Shown here piece after piece: positions 33,783 through 42,426 of a DNA stretch of 64,000 nucleotides (its first letter is position 1; the number at the start of each line of letters is the position of its first letter). The DNA is taken from positions 136,734 through 200,733 of the forward strand of contig NYZP01000001.1 in assembly GCA_002687175.1 (NCBI GenBank), given 5' to 3'. The notes below the pieces were generated by a model. That model saw only the letters and a list, made by a program, of their open reading frames with translations. It had not been told where the DNA came from and did not search any database. Source of the stretch: Parcubacteria group bacterium. Its GTDB lineage: Bacteria; Patescibacteria; ABY1; Buchananbacterales; UBA6539. The position numbers and the translations under genes were made by a program.

Positions 33783-34571
33783 CTATACTTCCGGATGAAC
33801 CGTTTTAACCAATAGCCTTAGAGCTTCAACTAGCCTAGGGCCTGGTCGATTTAGCAAGGAATCATTAAAGACAAAAATATTGTTATTTTTAACAGCCGTT
33901 AATTTATCATAACCAGGACGTTTTTTCACTGTTTCAATGCTGGCTTGATCGGCAAAACCGCACCAACTTAAAATAATGTACTCTGGATCAAACTCAATTA
34001 ACTGCTCCGTGGTAACCGCTGTGCTGTAAACCCCTGATTTTATCAAAGGGTAATCAGTTTGGGCCATGGCTACAATATCCGGTACCCAATTACCAGAAAC
34101 CGTTGGTGGCTTATGCCATTCTTCAATATATAACCGTGGTTTAGTTGTTGCATACTGCAAACTGTCTTGAATCTCGTCAAATTGGTTAACCATTTTTTCA
34201 ATCAATATTGTAGCCTGATCTTCTCTGCCAGTTAACTGACCAATTTGAAAAATACTGTCATACACTTCGTCTAAAGTTTTAGGCCGAACAGCCACAATAT
34301 TTAAATCTGAATCTTGATAACGTTTAGTTATATCATCCTGAACAAAAGTGGAAGTTAAAATCAAATCTGGGTGTAAGGAATTGACTAGATCATCATTAAC
34401 ATCAATCCAGCCACCAACCATTTTTTTTGAGTTAGCGTCATTAGGAAAATCGCAAAACCGGGTTACCCCCACAATACTTTCTTCTAAGCCTAAAGCGTAC
34501 AAAATTTCAGTATTGCTTGGTGCCAAACTGATGATCCGACGATATTTTGTTCTGATCATATTAAGTAACAT
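33783..34571 (-). CDS. BtuF-like cobalamin/metal-chelate binding protein
   Basis: 262 aa. RRIISLAPSNTEILYALGLE, VGVTRFCDFP, VGGWIDVNDDLVNSLHPDLIL and PRLVEALRLL match the helical-backbone periplasmic binding fold of BtuF-type proteins. No signal peptide or lipobox is seen, and no permease or ATPase gene is adjacent, so a transporter role is uncertain. The start overlaps the riboflavin kinase stop (TAATG); an in-frame ATG at 34559 is an alternative. Stand-alone cytoplasmic relatives exist and their ligand is unknown. Confidence 0.8.
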   Translation of the reverse strand: MLLNMIRTKYRRIISLAPSNTEILYALGLEESIVGVTRFCDFPNDANSKKMVGGWIDVNDDLVNSLHPDLILTSTFVQDDITKRYQDSDLNIVAVRPKTLDEVYDSIFQIGQLTGREDQATILIEKMVNQFDEIQDSLQYATTKPRLYIEEWHKPPTVSGNWVPDIVAMAQTDYPLIKSGVYSTAVTTEQLIEFDPEYIILSWCGFADQASIETVKKRPGYDKLTAVKNNNIFVFNDSLLNRPGPRLVEALRLLVKTVHPEV

Positions 34572-34942
34572 TATAATCCAAAAAATTTCTTAGCATCTTT
34601 AATATCTTTTTTAATTTGTTTTTGTAATTCCGCTATACTGGGAAATCTTTCCACTTCCCGGAATCTAAAAATTAATTTTTTTTCAACAGTTTTATTATAT
34701 AAGTCTTGTCTTAAAGTTAATAAATGTGTTTCACAGGTAGCTCCTTTTAAACTAAAAGTTTTGGTCGGTCCTAAATGGGTGATCCCGGGATAAAATTTTT
34801 CTTTAATTTTAATTAAAGAAAAATATACTCCCCACTGCTTCTTCTTTATACTGTTAGGAACTGCAATATTAATAGTTGGAAAACCTAACTTTTTTCCCTG
34901 ACGCTTACCTTTTTTTACCTTGCCTGATAAAGTAAGAAACAT
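34571..34942 (-). CDS. riboflavin kinase (stand-alone RibF C-terminal domain)
   Basis: 123 aa. VKKGKRQGKKLGFPTINIAV near the N-terminus is the riboflavin kinase signature, followed by GVYFSLIKI, a CETHLL segment and FRFREVERFPSIAELQKQI. The FAD-synthetase half of bacterial RibF is absent. Known role: phosphorylates riboflavin to FMN. FMN supply fits flavoproteins nearby only loosely. Separate FAD synthesis, if any, must be encoded elsewhere. Confidence 0.85.
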   Translation of the reverse strand: MFLTLSGKVKKGKRQGKKLGFPTINIAVPNSIKKKQWGVYFSLIKIKEKFYPGITHLGPTKTFSLKGATCETHLLTLRQDLYNKTVEKKLIFRFREVERFPSIAELQKQIKKDIKDAKKFFGL

Positions 34943-34947
34943 AGAGT

Positions 34948-35682
34948 TTATTGTTTGGTGATAACTCCTAAATTAACAACCAACAGCTCAAACACTGAAG
35001 CTAATATAGTTAATAACACCAGACCTAAAAAAGTAATGACTAATAACTGATTTTGAGCACCACCGGCCAAGCTCAATACTCCGGCAAAGAAAATTAAAAT
35101 TACTAACAGTGGTAAGATAGAAATTAGTACCACAATAGATGAATTTAAAACTCGTCGTTTTTTAAAACGATCACCTAAAATCTGACCAAAACGATACCAC
35201 ACAATGGCACTACTGGCGGCAAACAGAAAAACTACCAGCAGCGGGATAAAAGCGATAAAAATTCCCTCGACTTCAAATAATGAACCTAGAATTGAAAAAC
35301 CAATAAAGCCGAACAGAAATGCCAAAAATAAGGCAATATTAAAACCAAAGAGTACCAGCCCATTTTTCAAAATTTGTTCTTTAGCCTTTTCTCGATTTCT
35401 TTGCTTTACTTTTTTTATTACCCCCATAAAATTTTTTGTTATTTTTAAATTATTGATTCTTTCTCTAATTTTTAATAAACGACGGTTGACTTTTGGCGTG
35501 ATTTTACTGTAATCACTTTTAATCATCAACGAATACAAGGCAACCGCAAAACCAATCAAGAAAACTCCTGGTAAAATTGGCAAAAACACGCCTAGGGCTC
35601 CCAGCAATAAAACAAGTAAGATTATAATTAATAGTACAAACTCAATGGCCAAGGCTAAAATTAAGGTGATGTTCTTAAGCAT
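34948..35682 (-). CDS. multi-pass membrane protein of unknown function
   Basis: 244 aa with about six hydrophobic segments. The first pair has LGALGVFLPILPGVFLIGF, a motif seen in small DUF454/DUF456-type membrane proteins. A basic cytoplasmic loop of about 50 residues (VKQRNREKAKEQIL) lies between segments 2 and 3. No catalytic residues are evident. It ends 5 nt before the riboflavin kinase gene. Confidence 0.55.
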   Translation of the reverse strand: MLKNITLILALAIEFVLLIIILLVLLLGALGVFLPILPGVFLIGFAVALYSLMIKSDYSKITPKVNRRLLKIRERINNLKITKNFMGVIKKVKQRNREKAKEQILKNGLVLFGFNIALFLAFLFGFIGFSILGSLFEVEGIFIAFIPLLVVFLFAASSAIVWYRFGQILGDRFKKRRVLNSSIVVLISILPLLVILIFFAGVLSLAGGAQNQLLVITFLGLVLLTILASVFELLVVNLGVITKQ

Positions 35683-35725
35683 TTTATTGACATTTTTGTT
35701 TTATTGGCTACCAAATTGATATTTT

Positions 35726-36679
35726 TTATTTCTTTCCTAAAAATTTTCTAACCTTGGGAAGCTGTCCAGCACTGCCAAGTTTCTTATTTTTGTTAACAAT
35801 ATACTTAGCATATTCGGCCATAAAGATTTTGCCTGGACCACGTAAGTCAAAAACTTCTGGTTGATCACGAAAAACTTCACGGTGAACTCTGGTCCAAACT
35901 AATCGACCATCGGTATCAATATTAACCTTGGTCACTCCTAACTTAGCGGCTTTTTTAAACTGATTTTCATCAACTCCTTTAGCACCGCCTAACTTTCCTC
36001 CGGCGGCATTAATTCGCTTAACCTCATCCTGCGGTATAGAACTGGAGCCATGCATCACTAACGGAAATTTAGGTGCTAATTTTTGAATTCTTTTTAAAAT
36101 ATCAAAATGGATGGCCTGACTACCTGAAAACTTATAGGCTCCATGACTGGTACCAATGGCACAAGCCAAGCTGTCACAGCCAGTCTGGTTAATAAAATCT
36201 TTAGCCTCTTCCGGATCAGTCAAATGAGCATCCTTCTCATCAACGGCAATGTGCTCCTCCACTCCTCCCAATTGACCAAGCTCGGCTTCAACAGTAATTT
36301 TTTTGGCATGAGCGGCCTTTACTACCTTTTTAGTTATGGACACATTATTTTTAAAATCTTGATCTGAAGCATCTATCATCACCGAAGAGTAAAAACCACT
36401 TTTGATTGAGTCTAGGCAGCTTTCTAAATCTCCATGATCAAGATGAACGGCAAACACCGCCTTAGGAAAAATTTGTTCCGCCGATTTTATCATGCCTTCT
36501 AATAAAAGTTTATCAGTATAAGCTCTGGCACCTCTAGAGATTTGAATAATGAAAGGTGCTTGGCTGTCAATATTACCACGGAATAATCCCATGATCTGTT
36601 CGGCATTGTTTATATTGTAAGCGCCAAGGGCATATTTACCATAAGCGTGTTGAAATAATTTTTTGGTTGAAACAATCAT
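35726..36679 (-). CDS. fba: class II fructose-bisphosphate aldolase
   Basis: 317 aa. AVHLDHGDLESCLDSIKSGF carries the zinc-binding His and catalytic Asp region; VEAELGQLGG, IGTSHGAYKF and VMHGSSSIP supply the other zinc and phosphate-binding residues, and KVNIDTDGRL is the C-terminal signature. Known role: splits or forms fructose-1,6-bisphosphate. Its pairing with GlpX directly upstream (8-nt gap) points to gluconeogenic or pentose-supplying flux. Confidence 0.95.
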   Translation of the reverse strand: MIVSTKKLFQHAYGKYALGAYNINNAEQIMGLFRGNIDSQAPFIIQISRGARAYTDKLLLEGMIKSAEQIFPKAVFAVHLDHGDLESCLDSIKSGFYSSVMIDASDQDFKNNVSITKKVVKAAHAKKITVEAELGQLGGVEEHIAVDEKDAHLTDPEEAKDFINQTGCDSLACAIGTSHGAYKFSGSQAIHFDILKRIQKLAPKFPLVMHGSSSIPQDEVKRINAAGGKLGGAKGVDENQFKKAAKLGVTKVNIDTDGRLVWTRVHREVFRDQPEVFDLRGPGKIFMAEYAKYIVNKNKKLGSAGQLPKVRKFLGKK

Positions 36680-36687
36680 AATGTAAT

Positions 36688-37638
36688 TTAAATTTTATGA
36701 TGAGTAGTGATATAACGGACAGTACCTGATTTTCCTCTCATTACCACTGAGTGGGTTATCAGATGATTCTCTTTATAGATTATGCCATCGATTAAAGGAC
36801 CCCCCAAAATTCCAGTTGCCGTGAAGGTTAATTGATCACCTTGAGCCATGCTTTCAGCATTAAATAAATAGTTAATGTCTTTAATCTTGGCTTTAGTTAA
36901 ACATTTTAAAATATCCTTTTCGTCCTCATCAGAACGTGGGTTAAACCGACAAATAATTTCACCGCCATAGATCTTCATTGGTACAGCAGCCAGAACCGCT
37001 TCAGTACTACCACCGACCCCCATTAATAAATCAATCCCTGAATCGGGCATACAAGTAGCAATCGCTCCAGCCACATCACCATCAGTAATAAATTTTATCC
37101 TAGCACCAGCCTGTCTAATTTCCCCAACTAATTTTTTATGTCGAGGTCGATCCATAACCATTACGGTAATCTCGCTCACTTTTTTACCTAACGCTTTAGC
37201 AGTTTTTTTGATATTGTCTTTGACTGGAGCATCGAGCTCAATTACTTTAGCCGCTTGTGGCCCAGCGGCAATCTTATTCATATAAGTATCTGGGGCGTGT
37301 AAAATTTTGCCTTTAGCCCCGGTGACAATCATTGATTGGGCATTACTACGACCGTGAGCTACGCTGTCGGTTGCTTCAAGAGGATCAATTGCTAAATCCA
37401 TTTTTGGGCCTTTACCAGCACCAACTTTTTCGCCGGTATACAATTTTGGGGCCTCATCTTTTTCACCTTCACCAATCACCACTTCACCTGCAAAATCAAC
37501 TTGATTAAATCGATCACGCATTTCATCCACTGCCGCTTTGTCAGCCGCCTTAGGATCTTTTTTCCCCACCCATTTAGCGGCGGCAATTGCGGCCGCTTCG
37601 GTCACTCGGACAAATTCTAAAGCTAGGTTACGGTCCAT
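36688..37638 (-). CDS. glpX: class II fructose-1,6-bisphosphatase (GlpX)
   Basis: 316 aa. VVIGEGEKDEAPKLYTGEKVG and LAIDPLEATDSVAHGRSNA are the metal-binding motifs of GlpX; GVGGSTEAVLAAVPMKIYGG and the MAQGDQLTFTATG segment complete the Li+-sensitive phosphatase fold. Known role: hydrolyses fructose-1,6-bisphosphate to fructose-6-phosphate. Probably cotranscribed with the aldolase. Confidence 0.96.
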   Translation of the reverse strand: MDRNLALEFVRVTEAAAIAAAKWVGKKDPKAADKAAVDEMRDRFNQVDFAGEVVIGEGEKDEAPKLYTGEKVGAGKGPKMDLAIDPLEATDSVAHGRSNAQSMIVTGAKGKILHAPDTYMNKIAAGPQAAKVIELDAPVKDNIKKTAKALGKKVSEITVMVMDRPRHKKLVGEIRQAGARIKFITDGDVAGAIATCMPDSGIDLLMGVGGSTEAVLAAVPMKIYGGEIICRFNPRSDEDEKDILKCLTKAKIKDINYLFNAESMAQGDQLTFTATGILGGPLIDGIIYKENHLITHSVVMRGKSGTVRYITTHHKI

Positions 37639-37671
37639 AAATTCATTAAATAATACTCGTTAATTATATCA

Positions 37672-37696
37672 AAAAACCGCCCATAAGGCGATTTTT
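37672..37696 (-). terminator. terminator-like hairpin
   Basis: CGCC/GGCG with a short loop, then GGTTTTTT on the minus strand and ATTTTT on the plus strand. It is also the left arm of the longer inverted repeat described next. Could end transcripts of the 38087 operon. Confidence 0.45.
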
Positions 37697-38045
37697 CGTA
37701 CCTCTGAAAGTTCGTTTTTTATGTCTTCATACTCTTGGTATCCCTTCGGGGAGCTACTTTTGTAACCAAAAGTAGCCAAAAGTTCCGGGGGCCTTTATTC
37801 GCCTTATGGGCGGTTTACCTATAGCTCTCTCGCCAGGGGCTCAGAACGGCCCCCGGACCCCCGCCCACAAGAACATTACTGTGGTATTAAATCTATAGAG
37901 GCAAAATCATTAGCAAAAAACTAATAAATGGGGGTTTGGGGGCGGCGCCTTAGCGCCCCTATAGATACGGCAGAGGGTTAATCAACGTGATAGCGATTCG
38001 CCGCCCCCAAGAGTTTTCTGACCACTTTTGCGGCCAAAAGTGGTC
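37676..38045. repeat. gene-free block of stacked perfect inverted repeats
   Basis: No credible ORF. Five perfect inverted repeats are seen. They are: 16 bp ACCGCCCATAAGGCGA at 37676-37691 with its mate at 37799-37814; CTACTTTTG/CAAAAGTAG at 37754-37775; CCGGGGGCC at 37785-37793 with its mate at 37848-37856; TTGGGGGCGGCG at 37936-37947 with its mate at 37999-38010; and GACCACTTTTG/CAAAAGTGGTC at 38020-38045. The second and fifth are variants of each other. GC is much higher than the flanks. It resembles a non-autonomous repeat island rather than a regulatory site. Confidence 0.7.
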
Positions 38046-38086
38046 ACCGCCGTCAGGCAGAACAATACCACACGGGTGACAAAAAT

Positions 38087-38572
38087 TTAAATCTGATCAG
38101 CAATAGCAATATCGTACTTTTCCGAAATAATCTGCTGAATTGTTTTGAGGTGCTGCTCACCAACTTCTTCAGTAATAGCGGTGGCAAAATATTCAGCTAA
38201 TAGTGGATTACCATGACCTTCTAGAATTTCACCAATGCACTCACCACAAGGATGCCTGCCATCAACAATATCAACTAAACAATGACAACTAGCTCCCTCA
38301 CCATGGCCAGGAGTTTTTTCCAAACAGTAAGTACAAGGTTTCTCTAAACAACAAGCATAATCACCATGGGTCATCATTTCTCCCATCATCGAATTCTTCA
38401 TGGTAATAAAATGCTCTCGATTATGTTCCATATTACCAAAACTGATATCAGCCATCATATGATGTCGGCTACCGCTGAAACCACCAAAAAAACCAAAGCT
38501 AATAACAACTATTACCGCTAAAAGCAAAACCATACTAGAATAAAACGGAAATTTATTATTTAAGTTATTCAT
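38087..38572 (-). CDS. membrane-anchored Cys/His/Met-rich protein
   Basis: 161 aa from the ATG at 38572 (MNNLNNKFPFYSSMV), 10 nt after the DUF411 stop; longer in-frame starts would overlap that gene. An N-terminal membrane helix is followed by HHMMADISFGNMEH and KNSMMGEMMTHG, then a tight cysteine block ACCLEKPCTYCLEK, GASCHC and HPCGECIGEILEGHG. The Met/His/Cys content suggests binding of a soft metal such as copper. No named domain recognised. Extracytoplasmic by topology. Confidence 0.65.
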   Translation of the reverse strand: MNNLNNKFPFYSSMVLLLAVIVVISFGFFGGFSGSRHHMMADISFGNMEHNREHFITMKNSMMGEMMTHGDYACCLEKPCTYCLEKTPGHGEGASCHCLVDIVDGRHPCGECIGEILEGHGNPLLAEYFATAITEEVGEQHLKTIQQIISEKYDIAIADQI

Positions 38573-38582
38573 GTTTTTGAGA

Positions 38583-39065
38583 TTAAAAATTAATTGAATT
38601 AGTAACTGCACCATCATGCAGGGCAAAGATCTTAAAATCTCCCCTCTTAATTCCTGGCATGCCTGATGAACCAGCCGGCATTCCCGGCAAAGCAACAACC
38701 TCTAAATCAGGGTTTTGCTCTCTAATCATGGTTACGGCATCCAAAGGAACATGACCTTCAATAGCCACGTCATCCATTACCGTAGTATGACAACTTTGCA
38801 TGTTGTGCGGGATATTATACTTATCTTTAATATCAGCAGTATCGTTAGTAGACACTACCGTGACATCATAACCATTTTTCTTAAGATAAGAAATATAGTT
38901 AACGCAACAACCACATGACAGCGATTTATAGACAGTTACTTTTGGACCTGTACCGTTAGATATTGGATCGGTTGAATCACCAGAAAAGACTAGAGCAATA
39001 ATAACCGCAATCATTGCACCCCCAATGAAACCATACATTAAATTTTTATTAAGAGTATTATTCAT
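38583..39065 (-). CDS. DUF411 family metal-binding protein
   Basis: 160 aa with an N-terminal membrane anchor. VTVYKSLSCGCCVNYISYLK near residue 44, MQSCHTTVMDDVAIEGHVPL and VVALPGMPAGSSGMPG are the hallmarks of DUF411, a thioredoxin-like family often found with copper-resistance genes. Cys, His and Met residues are conserved. Likely a copper-handling or thiol protein outside the membrane, encoded with the adjacent Cys/His-rich protein. Confidence 0.88.
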   Translation of the reverse strand: MNNTLNKNLMYGFIGGAMIAVIIALVFSGDSTDPISNGTGPKVTVYKSLSCGCCVNYISYLKKNGYDVTVVSTNDTADIKDKYNIPHNMQSCHTTVMDDVAIEGHVPLDAVTMIREQNPDLEVVALPGMPAGSSGMPGIKRGDFKIFALHDGAVTNSINF

Positions 39066-39135
39066 AAAATATTTTGATTAATCATAACAAAAAAACCTAC
39101 TCTTAAATTCAAAGAATAAGCTTATTAAATCTTAG

Positions 39136-39516
39136 CTAGTAAATTTTGGGATGAATACTCCCCTGACTAAATAGAGGGGTTAAATAGACAAACAGTTTAA
39201 AATCACCAAACTGTTGATGAATATTTTTAAAATAATTATTGACTGAATTTAAATTTTTATATAAATGCTTAATCAGCAGTAAGAATAAAACGCTTACCGA
39301 TAAACCTAAAATCAAGACATCAGCTGTTGCCAGAACAGTATTTTTGATTACTCCTAAATATTGGGCTTGGCACATGTTCTGATGACCCATCATTAAACAA
39401 TGAGAATGGGATCCAAAGATTACAAAAATACTGGCATAAAGTAATATACCAACCATGCCAAAAACAAAAGCGGTCAGTATGGTGGTTCTGCCAATATTTT
39501 TTAAATTTTTAATCAT
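39136..39516 (-). CDS. small membrane protein with HSHCLMMGH motif
   Basis: 126 aa from the ATG at 39516 (MIKNLKNIGRTT); an upstream ATG adds nine residues. Two hydrophobic helices (TAFVFGMVGILLYASIFVIF and VLATADVLILGLSVSVLFLL) flank a loop rich in His, Cys and Met (GSHSHCLMMGHQNMCQAQ). The loop suggests metal binding outside the membrane, matching the two genes downstream. No family assigned. Confidence 0.55.
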   Translation of the reverse strand: MIKNLKNIGRTTILTAFVFGMVGILLYASIFVIFGSHSHCLMMGHQNMCQAQYLGVIKNTVLATADVLILGLSVSVLFLLLIKHLYKNLNSVNNYFKNIHQQFGDFKLFVYLTPLFSQGSIHPKIY

Positions 39517-39584
39517 ATTAATTCTTATAATATTATTATACAACTACATTTAGTAGTAGTCAAATTAAGTGAATTTTTTAAATT

Positions 39585-39619
39585 AAAAAATCTCCCTTGT
39601 TCATCCTTGAACAAGGGAG
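39585..39619 (-). terminator. terminator of the VWA gene
   Basis: CTCCCTTGTTC/GAACAAGGGAG, 11 bp perfect, 6-nt loop, then ATTTTTT on the minus strand. Confidence 0.9.
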
Positions 39620-39637
39620 GTGGTACCGCGGCAAGAC

Positions 39638-40294
39638 TTACAAATCTCTGGGTTTGAAACCACCCATGGACGTTTGTGTCATACTCATGGTTGCGTCTCT
39701 GACACCTTGTGGTGTGGCCACTACAGTTACTGCGTGCTCGTCATCCGTTGGAAAACCCATGCCTTTGGCCAGTTCCTTGGCATCAATACCAATGCCGAAA
39801 GTCAAAAGTTCCCAACCCAGTGACTGTGCCTCGGCGGCGATGGCTTGCAGCGCTTCCGGCTGCAAAGATTTATCCGATTCATTATCATCGCCGTCGCTGA
39901 AAACACCGATCACTACTCTGGTATCATCCCGCAATTCTGTCGGAATTCGCGACCGGTAAAAATTGAGAAGATCGTTAATGGTCTTATTGACCGTTTCCCA
40001 AAGTAGGGTCATGGCATGAGGACGATAGCCCTCAAGCATACCGAAGTCTTCCACTGGCATCAAGGGAATCTTCACCTCATTGTCACTGGCGAAAGTGATG
40101 ACCGCACAAAGATATTGTCGTCCATCATCACATTTCCTTAATGCTTCGTGATGGGCGTCCATCGCTTCCGGCGGTGTATTTCCATACTCCTCCATCGAGC
40201 CTGATTCATCAAGAATCGATACAGCAATAGTGGTCGCCTTCCCAGTGGTAATCTTCGTTTGAGCTGGTACTATCGCAAACCCATTTTCGGTCAT
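39638..40294 (-). CDS. von Willebrand factor A domain protein
   Basis: 218 aa from the ATG at 40294, which has GGAGG 8 nt upstream. The MIDAS motif DESGSM starts at residue 29, with the later metal-coordinating region VVIGVFSDGDDNESD. The whole protein is one VWA domain with no signal peptide or membrane segment, so it is cytoplasmic. Known: VWA domains bind protein partners through a metal ion, often with AAA ATPases; none is adjacent. Monocistronic with its own promoter and terminator, GC-richer than neighbours. Confidence 0.85.
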   Translation of the reverse strand: MTENGFAIVPAQTKITTGKATTIAVSILDESGSMEEYGNTPPEAMDAHHEALRKCDDGRQYLCAVITFASDNEVKIPLMPVEDFGMLEGYRPHAMTLLWETVNKTINDLLNFYRSRIPTELRDDTRVVIGVFSDGDDNESDKSLQPEALQAIAAEAQSLGWELLTFGIGIDAKELAKGMGFPTDDEHAVTVVATPQGVRDATMSMTQTSMGGFKPRDL

Positions 40295-40370
40295 AATCCA
40301 GCCCTCCTTTCTTGTTAGTGAAACCTCCATCAAGAAGTTGACATCAGCAAAATACTGAGCAACTGTTGAT

Positions 40371-40398
40371 GTTATACTAATTATTAAATTTTGTCAAT
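40371..40398 (-). promoter_or_regulatory. sigma70-type promoter of the VWA gene
   Basis: Minus strand: TTGACA, 16-nt spacer, TATAAC. About 75 nt of leader precede the start codon. Confidence 0.7.
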
Positions 40399-40460
40399 AC
40401 TAAAAACCGCCTTTCCTTGTTAATTCGCCACACCAGTGATTTAACAAGATAAACGGTTTA

Positions 40461-41624
40461 TTACCTAAAAATATTTGGATTAATTTTTATAATTTTATCG
40501 TCATTAAAACGCATGGTACCCCGACCATCGGTATTAGAAGTAGTTAAGTACATAAATCCGGCATTGTCTAAAACCACTGCCCTCAACCGACCAAACTCTT
40601 GAAAAAAATGAGAACTAAGTTCACCGCTAGCTAAACTAAATTCATATAAAGCTTCGCCACGTAAACCGGCAAAAAAGATACTGTCATTCCAAAAAATTGC
40701 TCCGGCCGGGGCCCAAGTAACATCTGGACCAGAGTGAATTCGCGGGGAAATCATTTCGACTTCTTCTTCGTCCCCTTGAACAACCGGCCAACCATAATTC
40801 TTACCAGGCTCAATTAAGTTCAATTCATCTAAACCGGAAAGTGCTCCTGATCGGCCATGTTCGGTAATCCATAGTCGATCAAATCGATCCCAAACTAACC
40901 CTTGAGGATTACGGTGACCATAAGAGTAAATCTCTGTACCAAAAGGATTATCTTCAGGCACTGAACCATCAGCATTAAGCCGTAAAATTTTACCACCTAA
41001 GTAATCTAGATCCTGAGCCTTGTCACTTTGACCGGCATCACCAGTAGTGATATATAATTTATCATCAGGGCCAAATTCAATTCGACCACCATCATGAAAA
41101 CGAGCCCCGGGAATATTATCAATAATTATGGTCTTATTTTCTAAACTGTTGCCAACTAATTGATAGCGTTCAACTCGATTGATCAAACCATCTTTGGTCT
41201 TGGTGGTTAAGTATAAATAGATTAAATTATTATTAACAAAATCAGGATGTAAGGCCAATCCCTGTAAACCACCTTCACCAACATGCTCTACCCCAGAAAT
41301 TTTAATCACCGTTCTGTCTTGGCCAATTTTTAATAAATTACCTGGTCGTTCGGTAACTAATAACTCACCAGTTGGTAAAAAAGTTATCTCCCAAGGTATT
41401 TGAAGGTCACTGACAATTATTTCGATATCTTCGGTTTCTGCCATTTCCTCTGAACTGACACCAATGTTGCCACTTGGACCAGTTGGTGTAAAAACTTCAA
41501 CTACAATTTTTTGACGAAAAAAATAAGCACCTGTTAAAATAATGGCCGCCGAAATAATTATAATTAATAAAGCTTTTTTTCCGCCAGAGGCGGATCCGCC
41601 TTTGGCGGACATATTATCTTTCAT
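40461..41624 (-). CDS. PQQ-dependent sugar dehydrogenase-like protein (membrane-anchored)
   Basis: 387 aa. An N-terminal helix (LLIIIISAAIILTGAYFF) anchors a six-bladed propeller of the glucose/sorbosone dehydrogenase family: LQIPWEITFLPTGELLVTER, GLQGLALHPDF, GARFHDGGRIEFGPDDKLY, GHRNPQGLVWD, WITEHGRSG and NYGWPVVQG are standard motifs. Known relatives (YliI type) oxidise sugars with PQQ outside the membrane. No PQQ synthesis genes are visible, so cofactor use is uncertain. Residues 6-15 are encoded by a CCGCC/GGCGG palindromic repeat. Confidence 0.88.
   Translation of the reverse strand: MKDNMSAKGGSASGGKKALLIIIISAAIILTGAYFFRQKIVVEVFTPTGPSGNIGVSSEEMAETEDIEIIVSDLQIPWEITFLPTGELLVTERPGNLLKIGQDRTVIKISGVEHVGEGGLQGLALHPDFVNNNLIYLYLTTKTKDGLINRVERYQLVGNSLENKTIIIDNIPGARFHDGGRIEFGPDDKLYITTGDAGQSDKAQDLDYLGGKILRLNADGSVPEDNPFGTEIYSYGHRNPQGLVWDRFDRLWITEHGRSGALSGLDELNLIEPGKNYGWPVVQGDEEEVEMISPRIHSGPDVTWAPAGAIFWNDSIFFAGLRGEALYEFSLASGELSSHFFQEFGRLRAVVLDNAGFMYLTTSNTDGRGTMRFNDDKIIKINPNIFR
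41581..41608. repeat. 28-bp double-palindrome repeat, copy A
   Basis: CCGCC-AGA-GGCGG-AT-CCGCC-TTT-GGCGG. It differs at two positions from a second copy at 59122-59149. It lies inside the coding region of the dehydrogenase, near its start, and is translated as part of SAKGGSASGG. Confidence 0.85.
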
Positions 41625-41630
41625 AGATCT

Positions 41631-42167
41631 TTATTCAAAAATTACTGGCACTTCAAGCTGATCATCAAGTTCTCTAAGATCGGAAGGATTATCTTTTTGT
41701 AAAATCAACTTTCCTTTACCGAAACCAGGAGAACTAAAGTCAAGCTCTGCCTCAAAAGACACAAAATCTTCTGTCATCCATTCGCCTTGCGCTGTGGCAA
41801 TACCAACAGCAATTTGCTCGCCAGCGGCGTTCAATAATCTAACTGGAAAATCTCCTTCAAAAAACCAAACCCCACTGGCACTTCCGATAATTTTTAAAGG
41901 ACTCCTAATAACTTGACTTGGTCGTGGTGATTCAATCCTGATTAAATCCATTTTTTCCAGTTCATTACCAATATCCTCGACGAAAATTTGATCACCGGCT
42001 CGACATTGCCTAGGGTAACTTTTCATAATAGAATTTCCAGCCGCTACACAATCTTCAAAACTTAAAATTTGGTCATTATTAGTGACAAGATCATCTTTAA
42101 CATAATAAAAATAACCAACAATCAAAATTGCTAATGCTAAAATAATTAAAAGAAAATATTTTTTCAT
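41631..42167 (-). CDS. Gmad2-domain protein (immunoglobulin-like)
   Basis: 178 aa with an N-terminal membrane helix (LLIILALAILIVGYFYYV). Residues 75-178 match the Gmad2 domain: IRIESPRPSQVIRSPLKIIG, SGVWFFEGDFPVRL, WMTEDFVSFEAELDF. An upstream segment with one pair of cysteines (FEDCVAAGNSIMKSYPRQCR) is also common in CPR proteins. Known: the domain occurs in secreted proteins of Gram-positive-type cells; role unclear. Lies 6 nt before the sugar dehydrogenase gene. Confidence 0.8.
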   Translation of the reverse strand: MKKYFLLIILALAILIVGYFYYVKDDLVTNNDQILSFEDCVAAGNSIMKSYPRQCRAGDQIFVEDIGNELEKMDLIRIESPRPSQVIRSPLKIIGSASGVWFFEGDFPVRLLNAAGEQIAVGIATAQGEWMTEDFVSFEAELDFSSPGFGKGKLILQKDNPSDLRELDDQLEVPVIFE

Positions 42168-42413
42168 CTATAAATTAAAACCAAATACATAAAATGCTAA
42201 AAAAGTATGGATCAATACTGAAACAAAAAAAGCCCACCAATAATAACAATGATACTTATATACTTTCTTAAACCATGAGTATCTAAACAACCAAGTTGTA
42301 ATTTTTTGGCCGGCTAAACAACGGCAAGAAAAAAACACTAACAAAATAAAAATTACGTTAGCAATACCAGCCCAAAATAATATTTTTACAGCCAGAGCAG
42401 TATCAAGCATCAT
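42168..42413 (-). CDS. small membrane protein next to the cupredoxin gene
   Basis: 81 aa, two hydrophobic helices. Between them are FSCRCLAGQKITTW and WFKKVYKYHCYYWWAFF, with Cys, His and aromatic residues at the membrane border. I do not recognise the family by name. It abuts the Gmad2 gene and lies 13 nt after the CuA protein, so it may serve copper or electron transfer at the membrane; that is inference. Confidence 0.55.
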   Translation of the reverse strand: MMLDTALAVKILFWAGIANVIFILLVFFSCRCLAGQKITTWLFRYSWFKKVYKYHCYYWWAFFVSVLIHTFLAFYVFGFNL

Positions 42414-42426
42414 TATGATTTAATCA

